Source: an uncultured Burkholderiales bacterium
GTDB lineage: Bacteria; Pseudomonadota; Gammaproteobacteria; Burkholderiales; Burkholderiaceae_C
Direction: 5' to 3'
Length of the DNA: 64,000 nucleotides
Assembly (NCBI GenBank): GCA_903871545.1
Contig: CAIQHG010000077.1
Span: 1 to 64,000 of the forward strand
Shown here: positions 36,023 to 46,827 of the stretch, in pieces
Layout of the letters: the number at the start of each line of letters is the position of its first letter
How positions within the stretch are numbered: position 1 is the first letter of the stretch
The notes under the pieces: generated by a model
The model's input: the letters and a program-made list of their open reading frames with translations, nothing else
What the model was told of the DNA's origin: nothing
The model's database searches: none
Translations under genes and position numbers: made by a program

Positions 36023-36598
36023 TTGCCCTCAACTTTAAATACTCTTGATTTGAGCAAGCCTCCTAGCTTGGTTACTGAGCAGACCCAAGAATGGGTGAGG
36101 AAATTTGTGGTTGGTCTAAACATGTGCCCCTTCGCCAAGCCAGTGCTTGCAAAGGGGCTGATCCGTTATGTAGAGTGCAAAGAGTCTGAGCAAGGGTTGA
36201 TCGTCGATTTATTGGACCAAGAATTGGTGGGGCTCAGGGATACAGACTTCAGTGTGGTGGAGACAACACTATTTATATTGCCTAATTGGGTTGGCGATTT
36301 TGTTGAGTTTCAATTCTTAGTCAATGTGTGCCGCAAAAGAATAAAGACCTTGGGGCTAAAAGGAGTGATTCAAATCGCTGACTTTCACCCAAACTATCAA
36401 TTTGCAGATGCTTTGAGTGAGGATGTATCTAACGCAACCAATCAATCACCTTATCCCACACTGCATTTGCTCAGAGAGCAACGCGTGGAGCACGCTTTGC
36501 AAAGCGCAGAGAGTGCAGAAAAAATAGTGCTGCGAAATCAATCGCTCTTAAAGGAGATGGGTTGGGATGGACTTAATAAGTTTCTAAAAGACGGATAA
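36023..36598 (+). CDS. DUF1415 family protein
   Basis: A 191-residue cytoplasmic protein with the DUF1415 pattern: WVRKFVVGLNMCPFAKPVL near the N-terminus, then VETTLFILPNW, and IQIADFHPNYQF. The conserved cysteine and aspartate/histidine suggest a catalytic or metal role, but the function is unknown. The start is TTG 36023 with AGGA about eight bases upstream; the next methionine is inside the conserved region, so TTG is needed. The next gene follows after 14 bases. Confidence 0.85.
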   Translation: MPSTLNTLDLSKPPSLVTEQTQEWVRKFVVGLNMCPFAKPVLAKGLIRYVECKESEQGLIVDLLDQELVGLRDTDFSVVETTLFILPNWVGDFVEFQFLVNVCRKRIKTLGLKGVIQIADFHPNYQFADALSEDVSNATNQSPYPTLHLLREQRVEHALQSAESAEKIVLRNQSLLKEMGWDGLNKFLKDG

Positions 36599-36612
36599 AG
36601 ATTTTTTAAAAA

Positions 36613-37611
36613 ATGACACCTCAGAATAGCTTAAGTAAATTTGTTTCTAAACCTTCTCGACGCGGCGCCCACATACCCGTAACTGTCGACAGTGTGCACA
36701 CGCAACTAGGGCTCAAAGCGGGGCAGTCGCTTGAGCTCTTAAAGGCGTTACACATCTTAACGGTGGAGGGAAAAATTAATCAGGACTCTCGACGCAAGTT
36801 AAAGCAGGTCAATCATTTAACGCAGTTTTTGGAGACCCACTTGAGGGAGATAGCCGCCCACAAGACGCTGGGTGCTGAGCAAGTAGGGATGCAAGATTCA
36901 GAAGTTACAGGCACCATTAAGAATACGCTAACTCTTGCTGATCACGGCGCAGGAAAATCCTATTTAGGATTTATGTTGTATGACCTATTGATCAAGGACA
37001 TTTGGGACCAAGAGGGTGGCGCGTTTCAGGCCCATATTTACGGCGTAGAGACCAGGCCAGAGTTGGTTCTGGCTTCTCGCCAATTGGCACAAACATTGAA
37101 CTTTAAGTCAATGACCTTTTTGAATATGAGCGCGCAGGAGTCGCAAATAAATGATTTGCTCCCAGATCATATAGATGTCGTTACTGCCTTGCATGCCTGT
37201 GACAGCGCAACAGATGACGCGATCAGCTTTGCGCTTAAAAAGAGCGCCACTTTTATTGCTTTGGTACCATGTTGTCAAGCGGAGATGGCAGGCGCACTCA
37301 GACAGAGCAAAGCCCTTGCTTTGGCCCGCACGCCCCTTGCTGAGCTGTGGCGTCATCCTTTGCACACTAGGGAGTTTGGGAGTCAAGTTACTAATGTTCT
37401 AAGATGTCTGTATCTGGAGTCTCAGGGATATAGTTTGACGGTGACTGAGTTGGTGGGCTGGGAGCACAGTATGAAAAACGAACTTATCTTGGCGCGGTAT
37501 ACGGGGCAAAGAAAAAAAGGTGCTGCACAACGGTTGGGCACCTTGGTTGAGGAGTTTGGGCTCGCGAGCGTGGCCAAAATTCGGTTTCCAAAAGTCTTTG
37601 CGTCGCTTTGA
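36613..37611 (+). CDS. SAM-dependent methyltransferase, Methyltransf_32-like
   Basis: A 332-residue class I methyltransferase-like protein. The SAM-binding motif I is LADHGAGKSYLGFMLYD (about 113-129). VETRPELVLAS follows as the acidic beta-2 end, and VVTALHACDSATDDAI plus IALVPCCQAEM are characteristic of the family. The substrate is unknown; RNA has been suggested for relatives. It is linked with the DUF1415 gene before it and the RAYT-like gene nine bases after it. Confidence 0.82.
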   Translation: MTPQNSLSKFVSKPSRRGAHIPVTVDSVHTQLGLKAGQSLELLKALHILTVEGKINQDSRRKLKQVNHLTQFLETHLREIAAHKTLGAEQVGMQDSEVTGTIKNTLTLADHGAGKSYLGFMLYDLLIKDIWDQEGGAFQAHIYGVETRPELVLASRQLAQTLNFKSMTFLNMSAQESQINDLLPDHIDVVTALHACDSATDDAISFALKKSATFIALVPCCQAEMAGALRQSKALALARTPLAELWRHPLHTREFGSQVTNVLRCLYLESQGYSLTVTELVGWEHSMKNELILARYTGQRKKGAAQRLGTLVEEFGLASVAKIRFPKVFASL

Positions 37612-37620
37612 GGTGTTGAT

Positions 37621-38328
37621 GTGGCTAGACTTCCCCGTCTTGTAATACCCCGTCAAGCCCATTACGTGATGCTTGCGGGCAACGCAGGCATCCCTTTTTT
37701 TCGGCATAGAGCGGATTACGCGGTGTTGCTGAATTTTTTATACGCGCAGTGTTCAAGAGAAGGGGTTGCACTGCATGGGTACTGCTTGTTAGATACACAG
37801 ATTCACTTGTTGTTGACCCCAGGCTCAGAGGGGGGGTTGTCAAGAATGGTTCAAGGCGTGGGCAGGCTCTACGTTAGATACTTTAACAAACAGTACAACA
37901 GAGTTGGAACGCTTTGGGCGGGGCGTTATAAATCCAGCCTCATCCAGCCTGATGAGTGGGTTATGAACTGCTTGATCTACTTTGATTATCTGCCCGCGCG
38001 GGCCCACGCGAGCAACTTTTCAGCAGAGTCTTCGAGCTTCATTGTTGATTACGAATGGAGTAGTCATGCGCACTTTGTGGGTCAACGACTTAATCGAAAT
38101 ATCAAAGCTCATACCGCTGTTTGGAGTTTAGGCAACACGCCCTTTGCTCGTGAGGAGAAATATGCCCACTTGACTCAAAATGGGCTCGCACCAGCAGTAA
38201 TTGGCCAAATTACAACAGCCATTAACGGGGGATGGGTTTTAGGGGACTTGTCTTTTTTGGAGCACATTCAGTCCCTAACGCACCGAAGAGTTGCAAAAGC
38301 AAGGCCTGGCAGGCCCTGTAAAACCTAA
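37621..38328 (+). CDS. RAYT/Y1-transposase-like protein with degenerate HUH motif
   Basis: A 235-residue protein related to REP-associated tyrosine transposases (IS200/Y1 family). Recognisable blocks are RQAHYVMLAGN near the start, GYCLLDTQIHLLLTP, GRLYVRYFNKQYNRVGTLWAGRYKSSLI and CLIYFDYLPARA. The metal-binding HUH pair, normally HxH as in MPNHVHLL, reads Q60-I-H62, so the first histidine is missing. The candidate tyrosine is Y120. Start is GTG 37621. A gene of this kind commonly precedes gltB in Burkholderiales, suggesting a domesticated, non-mobile protein. No intact terminal hairpins were found beside it. Confidence 0.85.
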   Translation: MARLPRLVIPRQAHYVMLAGNAGIPFFRHRADYAVLLNFLYAQCSREGVALHGYCLLDTQIHLLLTPGSEGGLSRMVQGVGRLYVRYFNKQYNRVGTLWAGRYKSSLIQPDEWVMNCLIYFDYLPARAHASNFSAESSSFIVDYEWSSHAHFVGQRLNRNIKAHTAVWSLGNTPFAREEKYAHLTQNGLAPAVIGQITTAINGGWVLGDLSFLEHIQSLTHRRVAKARPGRPCKT

Positions 38329-38402
38329 GACGCACCAGAGCACAACAGTTTCCCGATTTTTTGAATTAAAAACACAACAGTATTTTCTCAGCACTATTTT
38401 GG

Positions 38403-38466
38403 TGTGTCCCTAATATTATCTGAATTATTGAGTTGTGTTTTATATTGGAGTCTGACCCTAATTAAA
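38403..38466. repeat. Two CCCTAAT-containing copies between the RAYT-like gene and gltB
   Basis: GTCCCTAAT (38406-38414) and GACCCTAAT (38454-38462) occur 48 bases apart; the second is within TTGGAGTCTGACCCTAATT. The last string looks like sequences I associate with ends of Y1-transposase elements, but this is recollection, not a computed match. It may be a remnant of a RAYT-linked element. Confidence 0.3.
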
Positions 38467-38470
38467 TAAG

Positions 38471-38499
38471 TTGGCAATCCCCTTTGAATCCATTACACT
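38471..38499 (+). promoter_or_regulatory. Probable promoter of gltBD
   Basis: TTGGCA (38471-38476) and TACACT (38494-38499) are separated by exactly 17 bases and lie 37 bases before the gltB start. Both boxes match the sigma-70 consensus well. Confidence 0.65.
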
Positions 38500-38535
38500 C
38501 GTTTTCCCTATAAAGACCTAATCAGGAAGTGCCGC

Positions 38536-41500
38536 ATGAATCAGCTGAGCGACAAAGCTTTAAAAGCACAAGTTAAACAGAACTCTACGCCAGCCACATT
38601 TACGAGTGGCTTATACGATCCTACCCAAGAGCACGACAGTTGCGGAGTTGGATTTGTGGCGCACATTAAGGGCAACAAAAGCCACTCTATTGTTGAGCAG
38701 GCACTAAAAATCCTGGAAAACTTAGATCACCGCGGCGCCGTTGGTGCAGATAAGCTGATGGGAGACGGGGCGGGGATATTGATTCAGCTCCCCGACGCTC
38801 TTTACCGCGAAGAAATGGCACTAAAAGGAGTAACGCTTCCCCCGGTTGGTGAGTACGGTGTTGGGATGGTATTTTTGCCAAAAGAAAACGCATCCATCTT
38901 AGCCTGTGTGCAAGAGTTGGAGCGCGCCATCAAGGCCGAGGGTCAAGTCGTATTGGGCTGGAGAGATGTGCCTGTCAACATAGAAATGCCAATGTCTCCC
39001 ACCGTGAAAGAAAAAGAGCCAATCATTAGACAAGTCTTTATTGGCCGAGGACAAGACGTAGTCGTGCAAGACGCGTTAGAGAGGAAACTCTACGTGATCC
39101 GCAAAACAGCCAGCGCAGCAATCCAAAGCCTTAGCCTTAAACACAACAAAGAGTACTACGTTGTGAGTATGTCAAGTCGCACAGTCATATACAAAGGACT
39201 TCTCCTTGCGGACCAAGTGGGTAGTTATTATTTGGATCTTCAAGACAGCAGATGCGTGTCTGCACTTGGACTTGTGCACCAACGGTTCTCAACCAATACC
39301 TTCCCCGAGTGGCCTTTGGCTCACCCTTACCGCTACGTTGCGCACAACGGTGAAATCAACACCGTAAAAGGAAACTACAACTGGATGAAGGCTCGCGAAG
39401 GAGTAATGGCCTCCCCCGTCTTGGGCGCTGATCTTAAAAAGCTTTACCCGATTAGTTTTGCTGACCAATCCGACACCGCAACCTTTGACAATTGTTTGGA
39501 GTTGCTCACGATGGCGGGATACCCTATTAGTCAAGCAATGATGATGATGATTCCAGAGCCTTGGGAGCAGCATTCCAAAATGGACCAACGCAGACGTGCC
39601 TTTTATGAATACCACGCCGCAATGATGGAGCCTTGGGATGGCCCAGCATCGATCGTCTTTACAGACGGAAGACAAATCGGTGCCACCTTGGACAGGAACG
39701 GCTTGCGTCCCTCTAGGTACTGTATCACCAATGACGATTTGGTCATCATGGCCTCTGAGTCTGGGGTGTTGCCGATTGCGGAGAGCAAAATTGTACGTAA
39801 ATGGCGTCTTCAACCAGGAAAGATGTTTTTGATCGACCTTGAGCAAGGCCGCATGATCGACGACGAGGAGCTGAAAGCTTCTATAGCCAATACAAAACCC
39901 TACAAGCAGTGGATTGAGAACCTGAGAATTAAGCTCGACGATGTGGGCACATTTAGTAACCCTGTTGAAGCTGCAAAAGAGCAGGCACTAAAAGGGTCAA
40001 ACCCAGATACAGACGCGGCCACTCATTCAGGGGGCCAAGCTTCGTTGCTGGACTCTCAACAATCCTTTGGGTACTCACAAGAGGATATTAAATTTTTATT
40101 GGCTCCCATGGCGATCAACGGTGAGGAGGGGATCGGCTCGATGGGCAACGACAGTCCACTCGCCGTCTTATCTGATAAAAACAAACAACTCTCAAGCTAC
40201 TTTAAACAACTTTTCGCCCAAGTTACAAACCCACCCATAGATCCGATTCGAGAGGCCATCGTGATGTCACTGGTCTCATTCATTGGCCCCAAACCTAATT
40301 TGCTTGACATCAACCAAATCAACCCCCCAATGCGCCTTGAGGTAAGTCAGCCGATCTTGGACGCACAAGATATGGTGAAACTTCGAAATATAGACAGTTT
40401 CACCAAGGGCAAGTTTAAAAGCGCTTTGCTGGACATTACTTATCCCGTTTCTTGGGGCAGAGAAGGCGTAGAAGCCAAGCTTGCGTCTTTATGCGCAGAA
40501 GCGGTGGACGCAATACGAGGGGACAAAAATATCCTCATCTTAAGCGACCGTTCAACGAGTAGCACTCAAGTTGCAATACCCGCCTTGCTCGCCCTATCGG
40601 CCATCCACCAGCATTTGGTCAAAGTAGGACTAAGAACGTCTGCTGGGCTGGTTGTGGAGACAGGTAGTGCTCGAGAGGTTCACCACTTCGCTGTACTCGC
40701 GGGCTACGGCGCAGAGGCCATTCACCCCTACCTTGCCATCAAAACGATTGAGCATTTGCATGCGAAATTGCCCGGCGAACTCTCTAGCGAGAAAGCAGTC
40801 TACAACTACATAAAAGCGATTGGCAAAGGTATATCAAAGATCATGTCCAAGATGGGCGTGTCCACATACATGAGCTACTGCGGCTCCCAACTCTTTGAGG
40901 CAATTGGCATTAACACAGAGACCGTTGATAAATACTTTACGGGCACAGCAAGTCGTGTCCAAGGGATCGGCATTTTTGACATAGCTCAGGAAGCTATTCA
41001 CCTTCACAACGCAGCTTACAGCCGGGACCCCGTGCTTGCTAATATGTTGGACGTTGGAGGAGAATATGCATGGCGTGTCCGCGGTGAAGAGCACATGTGG
41101 ACTCCGGACGCAATAGCAAAACTACAGCACAGCACGCGCGCCAATAATTGGAGCACATACAAAGAGTACGCACAAATTGTTAACGATCAAAGCCGTAGAC
41201 ACCTCACACTAAGAGGCTTGTTTGAATTCAAAATTGATCCAGCTAAAGCAATCTCAATTGACAACGTTGAGCCCGCCAGCGAAATCGTCAAAAGATTTGC
41301 AACCGGGGCCATGAGTCTTGGATCAATCTCCACTGAAGCACACTCAACTCTTGCAATTGCAATGAACCGTATTGGTGGTAAAAGCAACACGGGCGAAGGC
41401 GGAGAAGATCCTGCACGATACAGGAACGAATTAAAGGGCATCCCAATTAAATCGGGTGACACTTTAAAAAGCATTGTGGGATCGTCACAAATAGAGGTGG

Positions 41501-43356
41501 ACATGCCGCTTGAACCCGGTGACAGTTTGCGCTCCAAAATCAAACAAGTTGCGTCTGGACGTTTTGGGGTAACAGCGGAGTATTTATCCTCAGCAGATCA
41601 AATTCAAATCAAAATGGCCCAGGGCGCTAAACCGGGTGAGGGGGGACAACTCCCTGGGGGCAAAGTCTCTGAATACATTGGATTTTTGCGCTACTCAGTT
41701 CCGGGGGTAGGACTGATCTCCCCGCCCCCGCATCACGATATTTACTCCATCGAGGACCTTGCACAACTCATTCATGATTTAAAGAACGTTGCTCCCCACG
41801 CATCCATCAGTGTGAAGCTGGTCTCTGAGGTGGGGGTGGGCACCATTGCCGCAGGCGTTACTAAGTGCAAGGCTGACCACATAGTCATCGCTGGACACGA
41901 CGGGGGGACAGGCGCCTCCCCTTGGTCCTCCATAAAGCACGCCGGAAGTCCCTGGGAGATTGGCTTAGCAGAGACTCAGCAAACGCTTGTGCTCAACGGA
42001 CTTAGAAGCCGGATCAGGGTTCAAGCCGACGGCCAAATGAAAACAGGGCGAGATGTGGCAATAGCCGCTTTGATGGGAGCTGATGAGTTTGGATTTGCAA
42101 CCGCACCTTTGGTTGTTGAGGGTTGCTTGATGATGCGCAAATGCCATCTCAACACCTGTCCAGTAGGCGTTGCAACTCAAGACCCGGTGCTTCGACAAAA
42201 GTTCTCTGGTAAACCAGAGCATGTCGTTAATTACTTTTTCTTCATCGCCGAGGAGGTCAGACACATCATGGCTCAACTTGGAGTCGCAAAGTTTGATGAC
42301 TTAATTGGCCGTGTTGATTTACTCGATACTAAAACTGGGATTGAGCACTGGAAAGCAAAGGGACTTGATTTCAGCAGAATTTTTGCACAACCCAATGTCC
42401 CCACTTCAGTCGCCAAGCATCACACCCAAGTGCAAGAACACGGTTTAGAAAAAGCGTTAGATGTTCGTCTCATAGAAAAATCGAAAGCAGCAATCGAAAA
42501 GGGCGAAAAAGTTCAATTCATCGAAGTCGCCAGAAACGTAAACCGCTCTGTGGGTGCAATGCTCTCGGGCGCTTTAACGAAGGTCAGACCCGAGGGACTT
42601 GCAGATGACACACTGCGTATCCAGTTGGAGGGCACGGGCGGACAATCCTTTGGCGCGTTTCTTGCCAAGGGGATCACGCTTTACTTGATTGGAGACGCCA
42701 ATGACTATACCGGCAAGGGACTCTCGGGTGGGCGCATTGTGGTCAGACCGAGCATCGACTTTAGGGGTAATGCGGTTGAAAACACGATTGTTGGAAACAC
42801 AGTTTTATACGGAGCCACGAGCGGTGAGGCCTTCTTCAGCGGTGTAGCCGGGGAGCGCTTTGGCGTTCGCTTGTCGGGTGCGAAAGCTGTCGTGGAGGGC
42901 ACAGGCGATCACGGTTGCGAATACATGACAGGCGGAACAGCAGTTGTGTTGGGGCGCACCGGTAGGAACTTTGCTGCGGGTATGAGCGGCGGCATAGCCT
43001 ACATCTACGACGAGGACGGCGGGTTTGCGGATCGGTGCAATATGTCCATGGTTAGTATCGAGAAAATGTTGACAGCGTCTGAACAAATCAAAACTGTGCC
43101 GAAAAATATGTGGCATTTAGGAAAAACCGATGAGGAGCAACTCAAGCAAATGCTTGAATCACACGATAAGTGGACAGGCTCTAAACGTGCAAGAGAGTTG
43201 TTGGAGGATTGGTCTACAGCTTTCAAGAAATTTGTCAAAGTCTTCCCCAACGAGTACAAAAGAGCGCTCTCTGAGATGGCGCCTAAGCCCGAGCAAGCGA
43301 GCACTTTGCCCACTCAGCCTGCTTCTAAGACAAAGAAATCTGTGGCGGCTAAATGA
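38536..43356 (+). CDS. gltB: Glutamate synthase (NADPH) large subunit
   Basis: It transfers the glutamine amide to 2-oxoglutarate. The 1606-residue chain starts with a 35-residue propeptide ahead of the catalytic Cys36 ([12 protein letters not shown]), the N-terminal nucleophile of the glutaminase domain. The FMN/synthase domain has [14 protein letters not shown] and the loop [13 protein letters not shown]. The 3Fe-4S cysteines are C1197, C1203 and C1208 ([16 protein letters not shown]). The C-terminal beta-helix repeats ([21 protein letters not shown]) follow. It has AGGAAG before the ATG and is followed by gltD after 99 bases that contain a perfect hairpin. Confidence 0.98.
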   Translation: MNQLSDKALKAQVKQNSTPATFTSGLYDPTQEHDSCGVGFVAHIKGNKSHSIVEQALKILENLDHRGAVGADKLMGDGAGILIQLPDALYREEMALKGVTLPPVGEYGVGMVFLPKENASILACVQELERAIKAEGQVVLGWRDVPVNIEMPMSPTVKEKEPIIRQVFIGRGQDVVVQDALERKLYVIRKTASAAIQSLSLKHNKEYYVVSMSSRTVIYKGLLLADQVGSYYLDLQDSRCVSALGLVHQRFSTNTFPEWPLAHPYRYVAHNGEINTVKGNYNWMKAREGVMASPVLGADLKKLYPISFADQSDTATFDNCLELLTMAGYPISQAMMMMIPEPWEQHSKMDQRRRAFYEYHAAMMEPWDGPASIVFTDGRQIGATLDRNGLRPSRYCITNDDLVIMASESGVLPIAESKIVRKWRLQPGKMFLIDLEQGRMIDDEELKASIANTKPYKQWIENLRIKLDDVGTFSNPVEAAKEQALKGSNPDTDAATHSGGQASLLDSQQSFGYSQEDIKFLLAPMAINGEEGIGSMGNDSPLAVLSDKNKQLSSYFKQLFAQVTNPPIDPIREAIVMSLVSFIGPKPNLLDINQINPPMRLEVSQPILDAQDMVKLRNIDSFTKGKFKSALLDITYPVSWGREGVEAKLASLCAEAVDAIRGDKNILILSDRSTSSTQVAIPALLALSAIHQHLVKVGLRTSAGLVVETGSAREVHHFAVLAGYGAEAIHPYLAIKTIEHLHAKLPGELSSEKAVYNYIKAIGKGISKIMSKMGVSTYMSYCGSQLFEAIGINTETVDKYFTGTASRVQGIGIFDIAQEAIHLHNAAYSRDPVLANMLDVGGEYAWRVRGEEHMWTPDAIAKLQHSTRANNWSTYKEYAQIVNDQSRRHLTLRGLFEFKIDPAKAISIDNVEPASEIVKRFATGAMSLGSISTEAHSTLAIAMNRIGGKSNTGEGGEDPARYRNELKGIPIKSGDTLKSIVGSSQIEVDMPLEPGDSLRSKIKQVASGRFGVTAEYLSSADQIQIKMAQGAKPGEGGQLPGGKVSEYIGFLRYSVPGVGLISPPPHHDIYSIEDLAQLIHDLKNVAPHASISVKLVSEVGVGTIAAGVTKCKADHIVIAGHDGGTGASPWSSIKHAGSPWEIGLAETQQTLVLNGLRSRIRVQADGQMKTGRDVAIAALMGADEFGFATAPLVVEGCLMMRKCHLNTCPVGVATQDPVLRQKFSGKPEHVVNYFFFIAEEVRHIMAQLGVAKFDDLIGRVDLLDTKTGIEHWKAKGLDFSRIFAQPNVPTSVAKHHTQVQEHGLEKALDVRLIEKSKAAIEKGEKVQFIEVARNVNRSVGAMLSGALTKVRPEGLADDTLRIQLEGTGGQSFGAFLAKGITLYLIGDANDYTGKGLSGGRIVVRPSIDFRGNAVENTIVGNTVLYGATSGEAFFSGVAGERFGVRLSGAKAVVEGTGDHGCEYMTGGTAVVLGRTGRNFAAGMSGGIAYIYDEDGGFADRCNMSMVSIEKMLTASEQIKTVPKNMWHLGKTDEEQLKQMLESHDKWTGSKRARELLEDWSTAFKKFVKVFPNEYKRALSEMAPKPEQASTLPTQPASKTKKSVAAK

Positions 43357-43369
43357 TTTGATGCGTTTC

Positions 43370-43392
43370 ATTCACTCAAGGGTTGAGTGAAT
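43370..43392 (+). other. Perfect hairpin between gltB and gltD
   Basis: ATTCACTCAA (43370-43379) pairs fully with TTGAGTGAAT (43383-43392) around a GGG loop. No T-tract follows, so read-through into gltD is expected. It may act in mRNA processing or stability, or set the ratio of the two subunits; this is inference. Confidence 0.55.
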
Positions 43393-43455
43393 AAAAGGTT
43401 CAAAAGCAATAATTAACAAGGCGGCTTGATAAGGCCCTAACGTGAAGGATAAAAG

Positions 43456-44922
43456 ATGGGAAAAATTACTGGATTCATGGATTTTGAGCGAGTCGAGGAG
43501 GAGTACCTGCCTGTTGCCGAAAGGGTAAAGAATTACAAAGAATTCGTCATTACGTTAGACCACAGCCATGCAAAGATACAAAGTGCACGGTGTATGGATT
43601 GCGGGACCCCTTTTTGCAACAACGGTTGTCCCGTCAACAACATCATTCCTGACTTTAACGAATTGGTTTATCAAGACGACTGGAAAAATGCAATAGATGT
43701 GCTCCATTCGACCAATAATTTCCCTGAGTTCACAGGACGAATCTGCCCCGCTCCGTGTGAGGCTGCGTGTACGCTTAACGTCAATGATGAGGCGGTCGGA
43801 ATTAAATCAATCGAACACGCCATTATTGATAACGCATGGAAAAACGGATGGGTCACCCCCCAACCCTGCGAAATTAAGACAGGTAAAAGAGTGGCCGTCG
43901 TCGGCTCTGGTCCCGCGGGACTGGCCGCTGCGCAGCAACTCGCCCGAGTCGGGCACTCGGTGGTGGTGTTTGAGAAAAATGACCGAGTGGGTGGATTACT
44001 TAGATACGGAATCCCAGATTTCAAAATGGAGAAAACGCACATTGATAGACGCATTGAGCAGATGCAGTTAGAGGGCGTTGAGTTTAAGACGTCTGTCCTA
44101 GTTGGCGAGTTAGATCCCAGCGTTGTCGTGACTAATTGGTCCAAAGAGACCATAGAGCCCAAGACGCTGATCAAGGAGTTCGATGCAGTTATCCTAAGCG
44201 GAGGCTCCGAGCACTCAAGGGATTTGCCCATAGCCGGTAGAGATCTTGAGGGTATCTATTTTGCGATGGAGTTCTTGCCTCAGCAAAACAAAGTTAACTC
44301 AGGAGACAAATTAAAGAGCCAACTCCGAGCGCAGGGCAAGAACGTGATTGTGATTGGCGGTGGAGACACGGGAAGCGATTGTGTGGGCACAAGCAATCGC
44401 CACGGCGCCTCAAGTGTTACCCAGTTTGAGGTGATGCCAGAGCCCCCTTTAAGCGAAAATAAGTCAATGGTTTGGCCCTATTGGCCCATGAAGCTAAGAA
44501 CCAGCTCAAGTCACGAAGAGGGCTGTGAGCGTATATTTGCGATCTCCACCAAAGAATTCATTGGCAAAGCTGGTAAATTAACTGGATTAAAAACAGTTCA
44601 AGTCCAGATGCAAGACGGCAAACTATCAGAGATCCCCGGCAGTGAGCAGATTCATCCAGCCGATATGGTATTGCTTGCGATGGGTTTTACCAATCCAGTT
44701 GCAAGTATCTTGGATGCTTTTGGAGTAGAAAAAGATGGCCGCGGTAATATTAAGGCCTCAACTGAGGGTCCTGCTGCCTATACAACCAATGTGCCTAAAG
44801 TTTTTGCCGCCGGCGATATGCGCAAAGGTCAGTCTTTGGTGGTTTGGGCCATTCGTGAGGGACGACAAGCTGCTCGAGCAGTTGATGCGTATTTAATGGG
44901 TTCTTCAGCACTGCCCCGCTAA
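43456..44922 (+). CDS. gltD: Glutamate synthase small subunit
   Basis: A 488-residue flavoprotein that feeds NADPH electrons to GltB. The N-terminal region holds two cysteine groups for iron-sulphur clusters ([14 protein letters not shown] and CPAPCEAAC). An FAD-binding Rossmann motif [17 protein letters not shown] and an NADPH-binding motif [16 protein letters not shown] follow. The C-terminal [14 protein letters not shown] closes the FAD site. It forms an operon with gltB. Confidence 0.98.
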   Translation: MGKITGFMDFERVEEEYLPVAERVKNYKEFVITLDHSHAKIQSARCMDCGTPFCNNGCPVNNIIPDFNELVYQDDWKNAIDVLHSTNNFPEFTGRICPAPCEAACTLNVNDEAVGIKSIEHAIIDNAWKNGWVTPQPCEIKTGKRVAVVGSGPAGLAAAQQLARVGHSVVVFEKNDRVGGLLRYGIPDFKMEKTHIDRRIEQMQLEGVEFKTSVLVGELDPSVVVTNWSKETIEPKTLIKEFDAVILSGGSEHSRDLPIAGRDLEGIYFAMEFLPQQNKVNSGDKLKSQLRAQGKNVIVIGGGDTGSDCVGTSNRHGASSVTQFEVMPEPPLSENKSMVWPYWPMKLRTSSSHEEGCERIFAISTKEFIGKAGKLTGLKTVQVQMQDGKLSEIPGSEQIHPADMVLLAMGFTNPVASILDAFGVEKDGRGNIKASTEGPAAYTTNVPKVFAAGDMRKGQSLVVWAIREGRQAARAVDAYLMGSSALPR

Positions 44923-44936
44923 GATTCCCAGCCTTC

Positions 44937-45105
44937 GCTAGGGTGTGCTAGGGTCCTTGGGGTTTTGAATTGGCTTGTTCAAGCCTTAAACAAGCCTTAA
45001 AAAAAGCTCAAATAAGATGTAACTTGGTTTTTTTTACAACCGTTGTGCACATTAATGAGGGGGTTGTTTTTATTGTGACGAATTTAAGACTCGACAAGCC
45101 TTAAA
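44937..45105. repeat. Short direct repeats between gltD and mlaF
   Basis: CAAGCCTTAAA occurs at 44980-44990, 44991-45001 (tandem, period 11) and 45095-45105. GCTAGGGT occurs twice at 44937-44944 and 44947-44954. GGCTTGTT (from 44972) can also pair with AACAAGCC (44989-44996). The two tandem copies are on one face of the helix, as in some regulator sites. Function is unknown. Confidence 0.5.
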
Positions 45106-45170
45106 ATAGCGAATACTTGAAAACCCTAGGTTCAGCGTCTTTGTGCGCTTAAGCCATTAAGGGTCTTTTT

Positions 45171-46022
45171 ATGAATCCAAATTACGACGCCCCATCATCC
45201 CCACTTATTGAGATTAAAGATCTGCGCTTTGGTTATGCAGATCGTTTGATCTTGGATGGGATTAATTTAAGCATTCCACGCGGTAAAGTAACCGCAATCA
45301 TGGGTGCTTCTGGAGGGGGGAAGACGACTATTTTGAGGCTAATCGGGGGGCAATATAAAGCTCAATCGGGAAGCATTTTGTTTGATGGCCAGGATGTGGG
45401 AGCACTAAAGGCCGACGAATTGATGCAACTGAGAAGACGCATGGGCATGCTATTCCAGTTTGGCGCTTTGTTTACAGACCTTAGCGTTTTTGATAACGTC
45501 GCATTTCCCCTGCGCGAGATCACCCATTTATCAGAGCCCTTAATCAAAGACATTGTTTTAATGAAATTGGATGCCGTGGGGTTGAGGGGGGCAAGAGATC
45601 TGATGCCAAGTGAGGTATCCGGGGGAATGGCACGCCGAGTTGCCTTAGCCAGAGCAATTGCTTTAGACCCGGAGTTGGTCATGTACGACGAGCCCTTCGC
45701 AGGTCTTGACCCGATCTCCCTAGGAACCGCTGCGCGCCTTATTCGACGTCTCAACGATGCGATTGGGTTGACCAGCATTGTTGTATCTCACGACTTGGAT
45801 GAAACCTTTCAAATTGCCGATCAAGTCATTATCTTGGCCAACGGAGGCGTTGCAGCGCAAGGAACGCCGGAGCAAGTGATCCGCAGCAACGATCCTTTGG
45901 TGCACCAATTCGTGAGTGCCAATCCAGATGGGCCAGTGAAGTTTCATTACCCGGCACAAACGTTTGCAAAAGATTTGGATTTGCCCTCACCTGAGCTCGC
46001 TTCAAAAGAGGGGGCAATATGA
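45171..46022 (+). CDS. mlaF: Phospholipid transport ATPase MlaF
   Basis: A 283-residue ABC ATPase energising retrograde phospholipid transport between the outer and inner membranes. Walker A is GASGGGKTT, the signature is [10 protein letters not shown], Walker B is [13 protein letters not shown], and the switch histidine is in VSHDL. It overlaps mlaE by four bases (ATGA), starting the operon mlaF-mlaE-mlaD-mlaA-mlaC-mlaB. Confidence 0.96.
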   Translation: MNPNYDAPSSPLIEIKDLRFGYADRLILDGINLSIPRGKVTAIMGASGGGKTTILRLIGGQYKAQSGSILFDGQDVGALKADELMQLRRRMGMLFQFGALFTDLSVFDNVAFPLREITHLSEPLIKDIVLMKLDAVGLRGARDLMPSEVSGGMARRVALARAIALDPELVMYDEPFAGLDPISLGTAARLIRRLNDAIGLTSIVVSHDLDETFQIADQVIILANGGVAAQGTPEQVIRSNDPLVHQFVSANPDGPVKFHYPAQTFAKDLDLPSPELASKEGAI

Positions 46023-46798
46023 TTCGTTTCCTGTCTCACGTGGGCGCAACGCTTCGATTACTTTTGATTGCCGTTGGGACCGCTTTTAAACTCTTTGTGA
46101 GTCTAGTCAAGCTTTTTAGGCCCTGCATGCGGCGCCTTAATTTGGTGGTCGAGCAGATGCATTTCTTAGGTAATTATTCACTTGCAATCATCTCGATCTC
46201 TGGTCTGTTTGTTGGTTTTGTCCTTGGGCTGCAAGGTTATTACACATTGCAAAAATATGGATCCGAATCGGCTCTGGGTCTTTTGGTTGCTTTAAGCCTT
46301 GTAAGAGAGTTGGGGCCTGTTGTGTGTGCACTGTTATTCGCTGGGCGTGCGGGCACATCACTCACTGCTGAGATCGGTTTGATGCGTGCAGGCGAGCAAT
46401 TAAGTGCGATGGAGATGATGGGTGTAGACCCTATTGCGCGTATTTTGGCACCTAGATTTTGGGCTGGGGTTTTTACGATGCCCATACTCGCAGCCGTTTT
46501 CAGTGCCATGGGTATTGTGGGTGGTTGGGTTGTGGGCGTAATCATGATTGGTATCGATGCAGGCTCATTTTGGGGACAGATGCAGGGGGGAGTAGACTTC
46601 TTTAAAGACGTGTTGAACGGGGTTTTGAAGAGCTTTATTTTCGGAATCACTGTTACTTTCGTCGCTTTATATCAGGGGTTTGCAGCTCAACCCACGCCGG
46701 AGGGTGTTTCCAGGTCAACGACTAGCACAGTGGTTGTTGCCTCTTTGTTTGTGTTGGGCTTGGACTTTGTCTTAACGGCGCTCATGTTTAGTTTGTAA
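46019..46798 (+). CDS. mlaE: Phospholipid transport permease MlaE
   Basis: A 259-residue inner-membrane permease with about five hydrophobic segments. The conserved block [24 protein letters not shown] and [17 protein letters not shown] is the MlaE signature. It is translationally coupled to mlaF by a four-base overlap and followed after 29 bases by mlaD. Confidence 0.96.
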   Translation: MIRFLSHVGATLRLLLIAVGTAFKLFVSLVKLFRPCMRRLNLVVEQMHFLGNYSLAIISISGLFVGFVLGLQGYYTLQKYGSESALGLLVALSLVRELGPVVCALLFAGRAGTSLTAEIGLMRAGEQLSAMEMMGVDPIARILAPRFWAGVFTMPILAAVFSAMGIVGGWVVGVIMIGIDAGSFWGQMQGGVDFFKDVLNGVLKSFIFGITVTFVALYQGFAAQPTPEGVSRSTTSTVVVASLFVLGLDFVLTALMFSL

Positions 46799-46827
46799 TT
46801 GAAAGATTGTTATAAAAGGGGTACTTC

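Noticed and set aside
39289-39846. Minus-strand open frame of 185 codons inside gltB
   Set aside because: Antisense to the strongly conserved glutaminase domain of gltB.
43671-44231. Minus-strand open frame of 186 codons inside gltD
   Set aside because: Shadow frame of the conserved gltD sequence with no family signature or ribosome binding site.
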